IMG/VR virus record: IMGVR_UViG_3300007542_000233
Span: 1-21,395 of that record
DNA from: a virus
Reading direction: 5' to 3' (one strand)
DNA length: 21,395 bases
Shown here: piece by piece, positions 8,315 to 14,499 of the stretch
Numbering within the stretch: position 1 is the stretch's first letter
How the letters are laid out: the number at the start of each line of letters is the position of its first letter
Notes under the pieces: generated by a model
What the model saw: only the letters and a program-made list of their open reading frames with translations
Databases searched by the model: none
Told to the model about the DNA's origin: nothing
Program-made: the position numbers and the translations under genes

Positions 8315-8721
8315 AAAGAATACCGGGCGTACATTATGAGTATATAGAAGAAAAGAAAGACAATCCTATCGCGGAATATGTAAAAAATGCAAATAAAAGA
8401 GTGTTCGAAAGCGGAAGTCAGCGAGATGACGACACAAATAAGCCATTAGTAAACCATTTAGATGCTTATGTAAGGCTAAGATTTGGCTATCTATTGCGAA
8501 TGGGTGCTAATAAGTACGAAAAAAACAACTGGCAAAAGGGGCAACCAGACGAATCTTCACTTGAAAGTTTACATAGGCACTTAGCTAAGTATGAATTAGG
8601 TGATAGAAGCGAAGACCATTTAGCTTGTATTATGTTCGGCATTCAATTAATAATGAAGAACGAACAAAAGGAAGGAATAGCAATAGACCATTATTATAAA
8701 GAGCATGAAAATAACAGTTAA
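8311..8721 (+). CDS. dATP/dGTP diphosphohydrolase-like protein (DUF5664/PF18909-type)
   Basis: A 136-residue protein. From about 36 it has RDDDTNKP, then GANKYEKNNWQKG (about 64-76), SLxxLHRHLAKYELGD (about 82-97) and SEDHLACIMFGIQLI. This helical pattern (GA.KY..NWxKG ... RHL....GD..ED) is that of the dATP/dGTP diphosphohydrolase N-terminal domain family of phages, a MazG-like all-alpha pyrophosphohydrolase fold in which Glu/Asp/His residues hold Mg2+. Such enzymes remove pyrophosphate from purine dNTPs and alter the host nucleotide pool. The first 35 residues are not part of the motif. It overlaps the next gene by 17 bases. Function assigned by motif resemblance only. Confidence 0.7.
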   Translation: MKRIPGVHYEYIEEKKDNPIAEYVKNANKRVFESGSQRDDDTNKPLVNHLDAYVRLRFGYLLRMGANKYEKNNWQKGQPDESSLESLHRHLAKYELGDRSEDHLACIMFGIQLIMKNEQKEGIAIDHYYKEHENNS

Positions 8722-9157
8722 AAGGGAATTCTTTACAGATACCGAAACTATCGGTTCGATGTTTATCAATGATAAGTTCTTTTGTTATACGCTTGAGGAC
8801 AAAGACAGAATGCTACACCAGTTACAAATTGAATCCGAAATAAAAACTCAAAAGAAATTTGGTGTTACGGCAATACCTTCAGGAACTTATCGAGTGATAT
8901 TAACTTTGAGCAATAGATTTAAAAGAGTAATGCCCGAAGTTTTGAAAGTCAAAGGATTTTCGGGAATCAGAATTCATGGAGGCAATACACATGAATCTAC
9001 GGAAGGCTGTATTCTAGTAGCAAACACAAAGCATATTAATAAACCATTTGGCAAAGTCTTAAATTGGATTCAGGGCAGTACTGAGGTCAAGCTTATAAAA
9101 GAGATAAACAAAGCTATTCAAATCAATGAAAGAGTAGAATTGCAAATCGTTTATTAA
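8705..9157 (+). CDS. DUF5675 family protein, possible cell-wall lysis enzyme
   Basis: A 150-residue protein. Residues 1-105 match the DUF5675 pattern: TxTIGSMFIND, CYTLEDKDR (about 27-35), FGVTAIPSGTYRVILT (about 52-67), RFKRVMPEVL, GFSGIRIHGGN (about 84-94) and STEGCILV (about 98-105). The IHGGN...GCI pattern recalls the His/Cys active site of L,D-transpeptidases, though the relation is unproven. DUF5675 members are common in Bacteroidetes phages, and this one lies among membrane and lysis genes, so a peptidoglycan-active role is plausible; an endolysin is otherwise not seen in this window. The residues after 105 are less conserved in appearance. It overlaps the previous gene by 17 bases. 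Confidence 0.7.
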   Translation: MKITVKREFFTDTETIGSMFINDKFFCYTLEDKDRMLHQLQIESEIKTQKKFGVTAIPSGTYRVILTLSNRFKRVMPEVLKVKGFSGIRIHGGNTHESTEGCILVANTKHINKPFGKVLNWIQGSTEVKLIKEINKAIQINERVELQIVY

Positions 9158-9167
9158 TTTTATATTT

Positions 9168-9374
9168 ATGATTGTGAGCAAATTAAAAAATAGATATTGG
9201 AAACCAACGCCAAAGACGTTCCGTAAAATAGGTGACACGCTACTTGCTTGTTCTACAATGATAGCTAGTTATTCAATTTATGCAGGTTTTGAATGGGTAG
9301 CAATCGTTGCTATCGTTTCTGGCGTTGTAGGGAAGTTTCTAACAAACTTTAGCACGTATGATGACAAATTATAA
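9168..9374 (+). CDS. Small two-helix membrane protein, holin candidate
   Basis: A 68-residue protein with a basic N-terminus (KLKNRYWKPTPKTFRKIGDT) followed by two hydrophobic segments, about 25-42 and 45-58. The N-terminus is positively charged and the C-terminus is short and charged. Holins typically have this two- or three-helix form. It begins 10 bases after the DUF5675 gene, and its last 17 bases overlap the lipoprotein gene at 9358, so it is in a lysis-type cassette. The function is inferred from this context. It resembles a short W.PTP..+RKIGDTLLA family that I recall from Bacteroidetes phages. Confidence 0.6.
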   Translation: MIVSKLKNRYWKPTPKTFRKIGDTLLACSTMIASYSIYAGFEWVAIVAIVSGVVGKFLTNFSTYDDKL

Positions 9375-9747
9375 GGATTTACTATTTGCGTTGCTTACAT
9401 CGCTTCTAATCGCTTCGTGTGCAAGTAAACGATTTACGGAAACGATTACAATTAAGGACACTATTATAGTACCCGCAAAGATTCAGCTTGATACTTTGGT
9501 TTTATTTAAAGATTCAATCGTAACTATTCATGACACAACGGGGCAGATGACTATAACTATTCAAAAATTTAGAGATAAGTATATAAGAGTCCAAGGTATT
9601 TGCAAACCTAAAGAAATTATCATTCCTATTACAAAAACAATCACAAAGACAAAGGAAGTCATTGTTAAAAACTCTTTTTATAAGTATTCATTATTTTTAT
9701 TACTTTTGTTTGTCGGTGCTTATGTAGCGTTTAAACGCTTTAATTAA
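9358..9747 (+). CDS. Candidate unimolecular spanin (lipoprotein with C-terminal membrane anchor)
   Basis: A 129-residue protein with both ends membrane-directed. The N-terminus is a lipoprotein signal: charged start, hydrophobic LLFALLTSLL, and lipobox LIASC with Cys21 as the lipidated residue. The C-terminus (about 109-125, YSLFLLLLFVGAYVAF) is a transmembrane helix, ending in a few charged residues. The middle (about 22-105) is rich in Thr/Ile/Val and beta-strand-like. A protein linking the outer membrane lipid anchor with the inner membrane is the layout of u-spanins such as phage T1 gp11, which fuse the two membranes at the end of lysis. Its position after a holin-like gene and before a terminator supports this. 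An ATGATG start gives two possible first codons. Confidence 0.65.
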   Translation: MMTNYKDLLFALLTSLLIASCASKRFTETITIKDTIIVPAKIQLDTLVLFKDSIVTIHDTTGQMTITIQKFRDKYIRVQGICKPKEIIIPITKTITKTKEVIVKNSFYKYSLFLLLLFVGAYVAFKRFN

Positions 9748-9771
9748 GTTTTTTCATTGTTGTTTGTTTAG

Positions 9772-9802
9772 AAGGTGGTCATTAATTTGACTGCCTTTTT
9801 TT
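9772..9802 (+). terminator. Intrinsic terminator ending the lysis block
   Basis: The stem is AGGTGGTCA (9773-9781) with TGACTGCCT (9788-9796), nine pairs of which two are G-U, around a TTAATT loop. An A-T pair extends it by one, and seven Ts (9796-9802) follow. This is a classical rho-independent terminator, 25 bases after the candidate spanin stop. Confidence 0.85.
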
Positions 9803-9805
9803 ATT

Positions 9806-9827
9806 TATGACAATTCTATGACAATTC
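9806..9827 (+). repeat. Tandem 11-bp direct repeat TATGACAATTC x2
   Basis: Two exact adjacent copies of an 11-base word spaced one helical turn, lying upstream of the 9844 promoter box and downstream of the 9772 terminator. Such spacing suits side-by-side binding of a dimeric regulator. No third copy is near. Confidence 0.8.
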
Positions 9828-9851
9828 TTTTGTAGATTGACCTTATATTTG
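9806..9851 (+). promoter_or_regulatory. Promoter of the early/replication block, preceded by a tandem 11-bp repeat
   Basis: TATATTTG (9844-9851) is a good Bacteroidetes -7 box (TAnnTTTG). Upstream, TATGACAATTC occurs twice in tandem (9806-9816 and 9817-9827), so the copies sit one helical turn apart; the second covers the position where a -33 box would be. No separate TTTG is found at the expected spacing. This suggests a promoter with a bound activator or repressor. The first ORF after it begins at 9875. Confidence 0.6.
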
Positions 9852-9874
9852 TTTCAACAACAAAAAGAAATAAT

Positions 9875-10021
9875 ATGAAAAACCTAAACCAACAGCAACC
9901 TATTTTTTACAGAAACGAATTAATTTCATTTATTGATTTTGATTCTCAAAGAAATGGCTATATTCAAATATTTATTGGAATGGCTTTATTATTTGTTAAT
10001 ATTGATGAACTTTCAAATTAA
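9875..10021 (+). CDS. Small protein (48 residues), first gene after the promoter
   Basis: A 48-residue ORF 24 bases after the TATATTTG box and before any other candidate start. The sequence is Asn/Gln-rich at the N-terminus and has one hydrophobic stretch (YIQIFIGMALLFVNI, about 29-43), possibly a short membrane helix. The TAA at 10019 is four bases before the next ATG (10026). Tiny first genes of an early operon are common in phages. No family is recognised. A different frame, starting with a TTG or ATG at 9933 onwards, overlaps its end and is treated as a shadow. Confidence 0.5.
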   Translation: MKNLNQQQPIFYRNELISFIDFDSQRNGYIQIFIGMALLFVNIDELSN

Positions 10022-10025
10022 TATT

Positions 10026-10154
10026 ATGGAATTAACACCACTCGAAAAGTCAAGGCTTCAATATATGAAGCTTTATGAAGAACAAATAATCTTTAAATCA
10101 AATCAAAACAAACAAACAACTTTTAAAAAACTATTATCATGGATAACAAAGTAA
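10026..10154 (+). CDS. Small TP-x-EKS protein (42 residues)
   Basis: A 42-residue ORF; a longer in-frame reading from 9933 is possible but has no support before the ATG at 10026. The N-terminus LTPLEKSRLQYMKLYEE closely resembles TPKEKSKELYWKFYRF of the protein at 14820 and TPLENS of that at 15029, so a small family may be repeated in this genome. Highly basic (many Lys), helical. It overlaps the next gene by 16 bases. Function unknown. Confidence 0.55.
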   Translation: MELTPLEKSRLQYMKLYEEQIIFKSNQNKQTTFKKLLSWITK

Positions 10155-10312
10155 AACTATTAACTAATCCGCAAGGGATTGACGTACAAACGACAGGAAA
10201 AACAGGTATCATTTTAAAACGATGGTTTAAGTTTTCATTGATTGAATTTACCAATGAGTTTAACGAGCCTGAGGAATGGTATTTTGAGAATAAAGAATTT
10301 GTAATTTTATAA
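10139..10312 (+). CDS. Small hypothetical protein (57 residues)
   Basis: A 57-residue ORF starting 16 bases inside the previous gene and ending three bases before the ERF ATG. It has several aromatic and charged residues (RWFKFSLIEF, EEWYFENKEF) and reads as beta-rich, perhaps a small SH3/OB-like fold. No family recognised. The opposite strand ORF across this stretch is a shadow. Confidence 0.55.
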   Translation: MDNKVKLLTNPQGIDVQTTGKTGIILKRWFKFSLIEFTNEFNEPEEWYFENKEFVIL

Positions 10313-10315
10313 GAA

Positions 10316-10900
10316 ATGGAAAAACTAATTAAAAAGCTAGTCACAATTCAAAGCGAATTGAAAGCACCAAAGGGGCAAACTAATAACTTTGGTAAATATA
10401 AATACCGTTCATGTGAAGATATACTAGAAGCCGTTAAACCGCATCTATTAAAGCATGGTTTGTTCTTATCAATCACAGATGAACTTGTAAACATCGGAGA
10501 TAGGTATTATATCAAAGCTTCGGTAAACATCACAGACGGAATAGACAAATATTTAGTTGATGGATTCGCACGTGAAGAAGAAAATAAAAAAGGGATGGAT
10601 GCTTCGCAAGTCACCGGGGCGTGTTCTAGTTATGCACGTAAATATGCCTTAAATGGAATGTTTGCGATTGATGACACCAAAGATAGTGACGCAACGAATA
10701 ACAACGATAAAGAGCCTGTAAAGATTTCAGCAGGTGAAGCCGTGCAATTAAGTAACTTGCTTAATATAGCGATAGCCGAAACAAACGTGTGCGATAACGT
10801 AGATAGTTTAAAAGCAATTTGGGCATCATACCCAATGTTTCACACAAATACAACCTTTAAAGAATTAATAAATAGTAAAAAACTTGAATTTAATAAATAA
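10316..10900 (+). CDS. erf: ERF family single-strand DNA annealing protein
   Basis: A 194-residue protein. Residues about 5-125 match the ERF superfamily: FGKYKYRS (25-32) with EDILEAVKPHL, YYIKASVNIT, GFAREEENKKGMDASQVTGA and SSYARKYALNGMFAIDD (about 104-120). ERF proteins anneal complementary single strands and take part in phage recombination and DNA circularisation. The acidic C-terminal region (about 125-194) is separate and less conserved. It lies next to a small protein with an SSB-type tail, as often seen in recombination modules. The gene symbol is given for the family, not for a proven ortholog. Confidence 0.85.
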   Translation: MEKLIKKLVTIQSELKAPKGQTNNFGKYKYRSCEDILEAVKPHLLKHGLFLSITDELVNIGDRYYIKASVNITDGIDKYLVDGFAREEENKKGMDASQVTGACSSYARKYALNGMFAIDDTKDSDATNNNDKEPVKISAGEAVQLSNLLNIAIAETNVCDNVDSLKAIWASYPMFHTNTTFKELINSKKLEFNK

Positions 10901-10914
10901 ATTATATAAATTTG
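10884..10914 (+). promoter_or_regulatory. Promoter inside the erf 3' end, close to a start codon
   Basis: TTG (10884-10886), 20 bases, then TAAATTTG (10907-10914), which fits the Bacteroidetes -33/-7 pattern well. The ATG of the next gene (10921) is only six bases after the box, so transcription would start at or next to it and the mRNA could be leaderless. Pattern by eye only; AT-rich sequence produces chance hits. Confidence 0.5.
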
Positions 10915-10920
10915 AAAACT

Positions 10921-11136
10921 ATGACAGACGAAAAAAAAGTAAGTTTTGGCGCATGGAAGCGACAGACTGCAAAAGGCGAAGTAATTAACTTTGCAATTAA
11001 TGGAACTCGCTATTCGATGTGGGCAAATGGCTACAAGAAAGAAGAAAAGCAACCAGATTTCAATATCTACGTAAACGATTACGTAGCACCTACGGAAACA
11101 CAATTAACAGAATCAAAAACAGATTTACCATTTTAA
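10921..11136 (+). CDS. Small protein with SSB-like C-terminal tip
   Basis: A 71-residue protein. ATG at 10921 is preferred over the TTG at 10912. The body has FGAWKR, KGEVINFAINGTRYSMWANG (about 18-37), EKQPDFNIYVND (about 41-52) and an acidic TLTESKTDLPF tail. The final DLPF resembles the conserved tip of bacterial single-stranded DNA-binding proteins (usually DDLPF or DDIPF) that recruits partner proteins. The body is too short for a normal SSB OB-fold (about 110 residues), but its beta pattern is compatible with a mini OB-fold. It sits directly after erf. This could be a minimal SSB; it is not proven. Confidence 0.6.
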   Translation: MTDEKKVSFGAWKRQTAKGEVINFAINGTRYSMWANGYKKEEKQPDFNIYVNDYVAPTETQLTESKTDLPF

Positions 11137-11138
11137 TC

Positions 11139-11336
11139 ATGACAGAAAACGAAGCATTGAACATACTTGTTCAGGTAGCCTTAAAGGCTCAATCAGTTGG
11201 CGCACTTAAATTAGAAGAAAGCGTTTTAGTAAAGGAAGCAATCGACACTTTCACGCCAAAGCAGGAAGAAATTGCAAATGATGACACAGGCAAAACTAAA
11301 AAGTTAAAGCCTGTAACGACAGAAGACGCATTTTAA
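11139..11336 (+). CDS. Small acidic/Lys-rich protein (65 residues)
   Basis: A 65-residue protein; the start at 11139 follows the previous stop by two bases. Earlier in-frame starts inside the neighbour are unlikely. The first half is helical (NILVQVALKAQSVGALKLEES), the second half charged and probably disordered, ending in TTEDAF. It lies just before a terminator, so it is probably the last gene of this transcript. No family recognised. Confidence 0.6.
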   Translation: MTENEALNILVQVALKAQSVGALKLEESVLVKEAIDTFTPKQEEIANDDTGKTKKLKPVTTEDAF

Positions 11337-11343
11337 ACCAAAC

Positions 11344-11370
11344 AAGGGAGCGTAAAACCTCCCTTTTTTT
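11344..11370 (+). terminator. Intrinsic terminator after the recombination block
   Basis: AAGGGAG (11344-11350) and CTCCCTT (11359-11365) form a perfect seven-pair stem with a CGTAAAAC loop, followed by Ts to 11370. It is the GC-richest hairpin nearby and sits eight bases after the stop at 11336. Confidence 0.85.
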
Positions 11371-11381
11371 ATACAAACAAC

Positions 11382-11624
11382 ATGACAAACGAAAACAAAA
11401 AGACATTATTTGAACGCCTTGAGTCAGATATTAAATATAAACTTGATAGGGTAGAAGAATTATACCCAAATAGTATCAATGGTATTTATAAAGAGCTTCA
11501 TGAAAATTATTATTTCAGAAAATTAACGTATGACTGCATAATTGATTTAGTTTATTATTGTGAATTAAAAGATTGCAATTCTGGGACTATTAAAAATTTA
11601 TTTATAGATACTGAAAATATTTAA
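11382..11624 (+). CDS. Hypothetical protein (80 residues)
   Basis: An 80-residue protein starting just after the terminator, in a gap without a clear promoter box. It is highly charged and rich in Tyr (eight residues), predicted helical, with motifs ERLESDIKYKLDRVEELY and DCIIDLVYYCELKDC (about 51-65). It ends four bases before the DnaA-like gene, so it is probably its operon partner. No family recognised. Confidence 0.6.
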   Translation: MTNENKKTLFERLESDIKYKLDRVEELYPNSINGIYKELHENYYFRKLTYDCIIDLVYYCELKDCNSGTIKNLFIDTENI

Positions 11625-11628
11625 AGAC

Positions 11629-12183
11629 ATGAATCAAGACACATTAAAATTATGTTACTACGCTTCCGAATTATATGAATCTAAGAAGCTAAGTTCAAAC
11701 GATATTTACCAATTATTAACGACTACTAACAGACGTATTGGTGAAGTTACAAAAGCAAGGCAACTAGTTTCTTATTTTTTGTATAACCATTACAAAATGA
11801 CTATGGTGCAAATAGCAAAAGAATTTAAATTGCAAAATCATAGCTCAATAATTTATCAGATTGACAAGGTATTTTACAGCCTTCGTACCGACAAAAGAAT
11901 GAAATACAGGCATGACTTCATGCTCGATATAATTAATGGCGTACAGCGCACAATAATGCGCGACAGACCTATTTCAAAAGGTATCTTATCAGAAGATGAC
12001 AAAGATTTTATAAAAACAAACTTATCAAATGATTTCTCGGTAAGTTATTACGCAGATATTTTAAACAAAACTAAAGGAGCGGTTAAATTTTATCTTTATA
12101 GCTTAAATAAAGAAACGCTAAACGCAACGAGAAAACCTCAAGTAAAATTGTCTAGATTTGTAATTCAAAAAATCGACTATTAA
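11629..12183 (+). CDS. DnaA domain IV-like DNA-binding protein, candidate replication initiator
   Basis: A 184-residue protein. Residues about 34-82 match the DNA-binding domain of DnaA: RRIGEVTKARQLVSYFL (35-51), the helix MTMVQIAKEF (57-66) and NHSSIIYQIDK (70-80), equivalent to the DnaA signature dHSTVxxAxxKi that reads the DnaA box. There is no AAA+ ATPase domain. A second helix-turn-helix-like region is at about 122-160 (SVSYYADILNKTKGAVKFYLYSLN). It sits directly before a DUF4373-type protein and a helicase, which fits a role in recruiting the replication machinery at an origin or in regulating transcription. The domain is recognised by motif; the role is inferred. Confidence 0.65.
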   Translation: MNQDTLKLCYYASELYESKKLSSNDIYQLLTTTNRRIGEVTKARQLVSYFLYNHYKMTMVQIAKEFKLQNHSSIIYQIDKVFYSLRTDKRMKYRHDFMLDIINGVQRTIMRDRPISKGILSEDDKDFIKTNLSNDFSVSYYADILNKTKGAVKFYLYSLNKETLNATRKPQVKLSRFVIQKIDY

Positions 12184-12184
12184 A

Positions 12185-12811
12185 ATGAAATATTTCTTAC
12201 ACGACACCGCAAGTTTTGAAGATGAAAAAATCTCGGAGCTATTTATAAACTTTGGATATGAAGGTCTTGGATTGTTCTATACTTTGATTGAAAAGATGGC
12301 ACGTCAAGAAAAGCCTATCAAAACCAACGTCTTAAAACATCAATGCAAAGTTGGTAAAAGACTTGAAAAGTGCTGGGATTTTATGGAAGAAATAGACTTG
12401 ATTTCCTCGAATAATGGGGAAACTTTCAACAAACAATTACTAAACTTTGCACAAAAGTACCAGATAAAAAAAGAAAAAAACGCGAAAAGAATTTCACAAT
12501 GGCGTGAGAAACAAGCAGTTACAGAAAATGTAACGCATTCAGAACGCGCGTGTAACACTCCTAAAGTAAAGAAAAGTAAAGTAAATATATATATGCCCGA
12601 TATTGATGAAGTGATTAAGTACTTTTTAGAGAATGGATTTAAAGCAGATGCAGCGAAGAACGCTTATAAATATTACAATGAATCTGGCTGGGTCGATAGC
12701 AATGGTAAGAAAGTTCTAAACTGGAAACAAAAAATGAGGGGCGTATGGTTTAGAGATGAAAATAAAATAAACACAAATAATACTTTAAGTTTTAATATAC
12801 CAGTTAATTAG
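12185..12811 (+). CDS. DUF4373/Lin1244-like replication protein
   Basis: A 208-residue protein. The N-terminus has the DUF4373 pattern: FLHDTASFEDEKISELF, FGYEGLGLFYTLIEKMA (about 23-39) and CWDFMEEIDLI, a winged-helix fold found in phage replisome-organiser and loader proteins. The middle (about 95-130) is charged and likely flexible. The C-terminus has YYNESGWVDSNGKKV and NWKQKMRGVWF (about 176-194), a motif of the helicase-loader-like tail. Its position between a DnaA-like protein and the helicase supports a loader role. The last bases run into the 12790 promoter. Exact function is inferred. Confidence 0.7.
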   Translation: MKYFLHDTASFEDEKISELFINFGYEGLGLFYTLIEKMARQEKPIKTNVLKHQCKVGKRLEKCWDFMEEIDLISSNNGETFNKQLLNFAQKYQIKKEKNAKRISQWREKQAVTENVTHSERACNTPKVKKSKVNIYMPDIDEVIKYFLENGFKADAAKNAYKYYNESGWVDSNGKKVLNWKQKMRGVWFRDENKINTNNTLSFNIPVN

Positions 12812-12820
12812 TTACATTTG
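12790..12820 (+). promoter_or_regulatory. Promoter of the helicase gene
   Basis: TTTT (12790-12793), exactly 19 bases, then TACATTTG (12813-12820), a TAnnTTTG -7 box. The -33 element differs from TTTG by one base. The ATG follows 17 bases after the box. The sequence overlaps the 3' end of the upstream gene. Confidence 0.6.
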
Positions 12821-12837
12821 ACAAACGACAAACAACA

Positions 12838-13827
12838 ATGATAAAAAACTTAATCCAATTTGAAAACGAAATCTTAGACTTTCATAAGTCGGGAATACAA
12901 CGAGGGCAGTACGTTGGCTTTAAATCTTTAGATGCTTTATACACAAAGAAAAAAGGGTCAATGACTTTTATTCTTGCATCACCACACTCAGGTAAAACAG
13001 AATTTAATCTCGAAATACTTTTAAACCTTTCAATTAAGCACAACGAAAAGCACGTAATATTTAGTCCAGAAACAGGAGATTATAAAGACCTAGCGAAAGA
13101 ACTAATATCTAAATACATTAGAAAACCATTCTTTGCAAGTGACGTTAATGCATGTAGCGAATCAGAAATTTACAACGCTATTGCTTTTTTAAGTGATAAG
13201 TTTTTTATTGTAGATAACGACGAAAATTCCTTTAGCTTTGATGACATAATAGGTCAAGTTAAAATCTTAGAAGCTGAAAATCGAATCAAGATTGATAATA
13301 TTTTGTTTGACCCTTATAATGAAATCAAACACAATATGAGCGAGTTTGGCAGTCGTCAAGACTTATATATCGAGGACGCAGTCGGTAAGCTTAGACGTTA
13401 CGCAAAGAAAGAAGAAAAGCATATTTTTATTTGTATGCATCCTCAAGACCAACAACCGATAACCGAAAACGGTGTTACTTATTATCCACCCCCACATCCT
13501 AGACAATCCGCTGGTGGTCAATCGTTCTTTCGTAAAGCAATGGCGTTTATAATCTTGTGGCGACCTCCATTTGGGTTTAATGACAAAGATGGTCAGCCTT
13601 ATAAAGAAAATGAAACTCATGTGATTATTGCAAAGGCTAAGCCTAAAGGTTCGGCAAAGCTAGGAATGTGTAAATTATTTTGGGACTGGAAGAAAAATCG
13701 CTTTTATGAGGAAATCGAGGGCGCAATTTACTTTGGTCTTGAATACGAAGCGAAAGAAAAATTAAATAAAGAACCGGGTAATATATCCGTTTTAAATAGT
13801 ACATTTGGTAAAGACTTTGATTTTTAA
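12838..13827 (+). CDS. DnaB-like replicative helicase (RecA-fold domain only)
   Basis: A 329-residue protein, close to the helicase C-terminal domain alone, without the DnaB N-terminal collar. The Walker A is ASPHSGKT (47-54), which has Ala in place of the first Gly. A Glu-containing SPETGDY follows at 76-82; Walker B is NILFDPYN (154-161, Asp158); His201 in FICMHPQ is like the sensor His of the DnaB/Twinkle family. GGQSFFRKAMAFIILWR (about 226-242) and the KPKGSAKLG segment are typical of the group. Such helicases unwind the fork as hexamers. The upstream DUF4373 protein may be its loader. Confidence 0.8.
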   Translation: MIKNLIQFENEILDFHKSGIQRGQYVGFKSLDALYTKKKGSMTFILASPHSGKTEFNLEILLNLSIKHNEKHVIFSPETGDYKDLAKELISKYIRKPFFASDVNACSESEIYNAIAFLSDKFFIVDNDENSFSFDDIIGQVKILEAENRIKIDNILFDPYNEIKHNMSEFGSRQDLYIEDAVGKLRRYAKKEEKHIFICMHPQDQQPITENGVTYYPPPHPRQSAGGQSFFRKAMAFIILWRPPFGFNDKDGQPYKENETHVIIAKAKPKGSAKLGMCKLFWDWKKNRFYEEIEGAIYFGLEYEAKEKLNKEPGNISVLNSTFGKDFDF

Positions 13828-13830
13828 GAT

Positions 13831-14496
13831 ATGAAAAGCACAAATAAAATACAAATAACAAATGAGGACAATATGGAGCTAATGGCTCGTTATCCTGATA
13901 ACTATTTTGATTTGGCTATCGTAGACCCGCCATATGGAATTAATGAGGATGGAGCTAAAAACCATTCAAGAGGTAAAGCAACAAAGCCAAAATTATACAC
14001 TCCTAAAAATTGGGATAAAGAAACACCTAAAAAAGAATATTTTATTGAATTATTAAGAGTATCTAAAAATACTATTATTTGGGGCGCAAATCATTTTATT
14101 CAAGATATACCAAACTCAAATAGCAGCAGTTGGGTTGTATGGGATAAACAAAATGGGGATAATGACTTTGCAGATTGTGAACTTGCTTGGACTAACTTTA
14201 AGACAGCAGTTAGAAAATTTGAATTTAGATGGGCTGGAATGTTGCAAGGCAATATGAAAAACAAAGAAAATAGAATTCACCCAACTCAAAAACCAGCAGC
14301 ACTTTACAAATGGCTACTTGACAAATACGCAAAACAAGGGGATAAAATATTAGACACTCATTTAGGTTCTGGCAGTATTGCAATAGCCTGTCATGATTAT
14401 AAATTTGATTTAACAGCTTGTGAATTAGACAAAGAGTATTTTGATTCAGCAATGCAAAGAATTAACAATCACATGGCACAAACTAAACTATTTTAA
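13831..14496 (+). CDS. DNA adenine-N6 methyltransferase (orphan)
   Basis: A 221-residue protein with DPPY (32-35, motif IV), HPTQKP (150-155) and DTHLGSGS (175-182, the AdoMet-binding FxGxG-type motif I with Leu in place of Phe), so the catalytic motif precedes the AdoMet motif (beta class). These features belong to N6-adenine or N4-cytosine methyltransferases; the DPPY form favours adenine. No restriction enzyme gene is adjacent, so it is likely an orphan that may protect phage DNA from host restriction or mark it. Its specificity cannot be read from the sequence. Gene neighbours: helicase (three bases upstream) and a coiled-coil protein. Confidence 0.85.
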   Translation: MKSTNKIQITNEDNMELMARYPDNYFDLAIVDPPYGINEDGAKNHSRGKATKPKLYTPKNWDKETPKKEYFIELLRVSKNTIIWGANHFIQDIPNSNSSSWVVWDKQNGDNDFADCELAWTNFKTAVRKFEFRWAGMLQGNMKNKENRIHPTQKPAALYKWLLDKYAKQGDKILDTHLGSGSIAIACHDYKFDLTACELDKEYFDSAMQRINNHMAQTKLF

Positions 14497-14499
14497 GAT

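Noticed and set aside
9933-10025. Longer start for the 42-residue protein
   Set aside because: The added stretch overlaps the 48-residue ORF and the TPxEKS N-terminus begins at 10026.
10123-11103. Minus-strand ORFs across the small genes near erf
   Set aside because: The + frames are joined by close stop-start spacing and hold known motifs; the minus frames do not.
12340-14452. Minus-strand ORFs in the DUF4373, helicase and methyltransferase genes
   Set aside because: Shadows of well recognised + strand enzymes.
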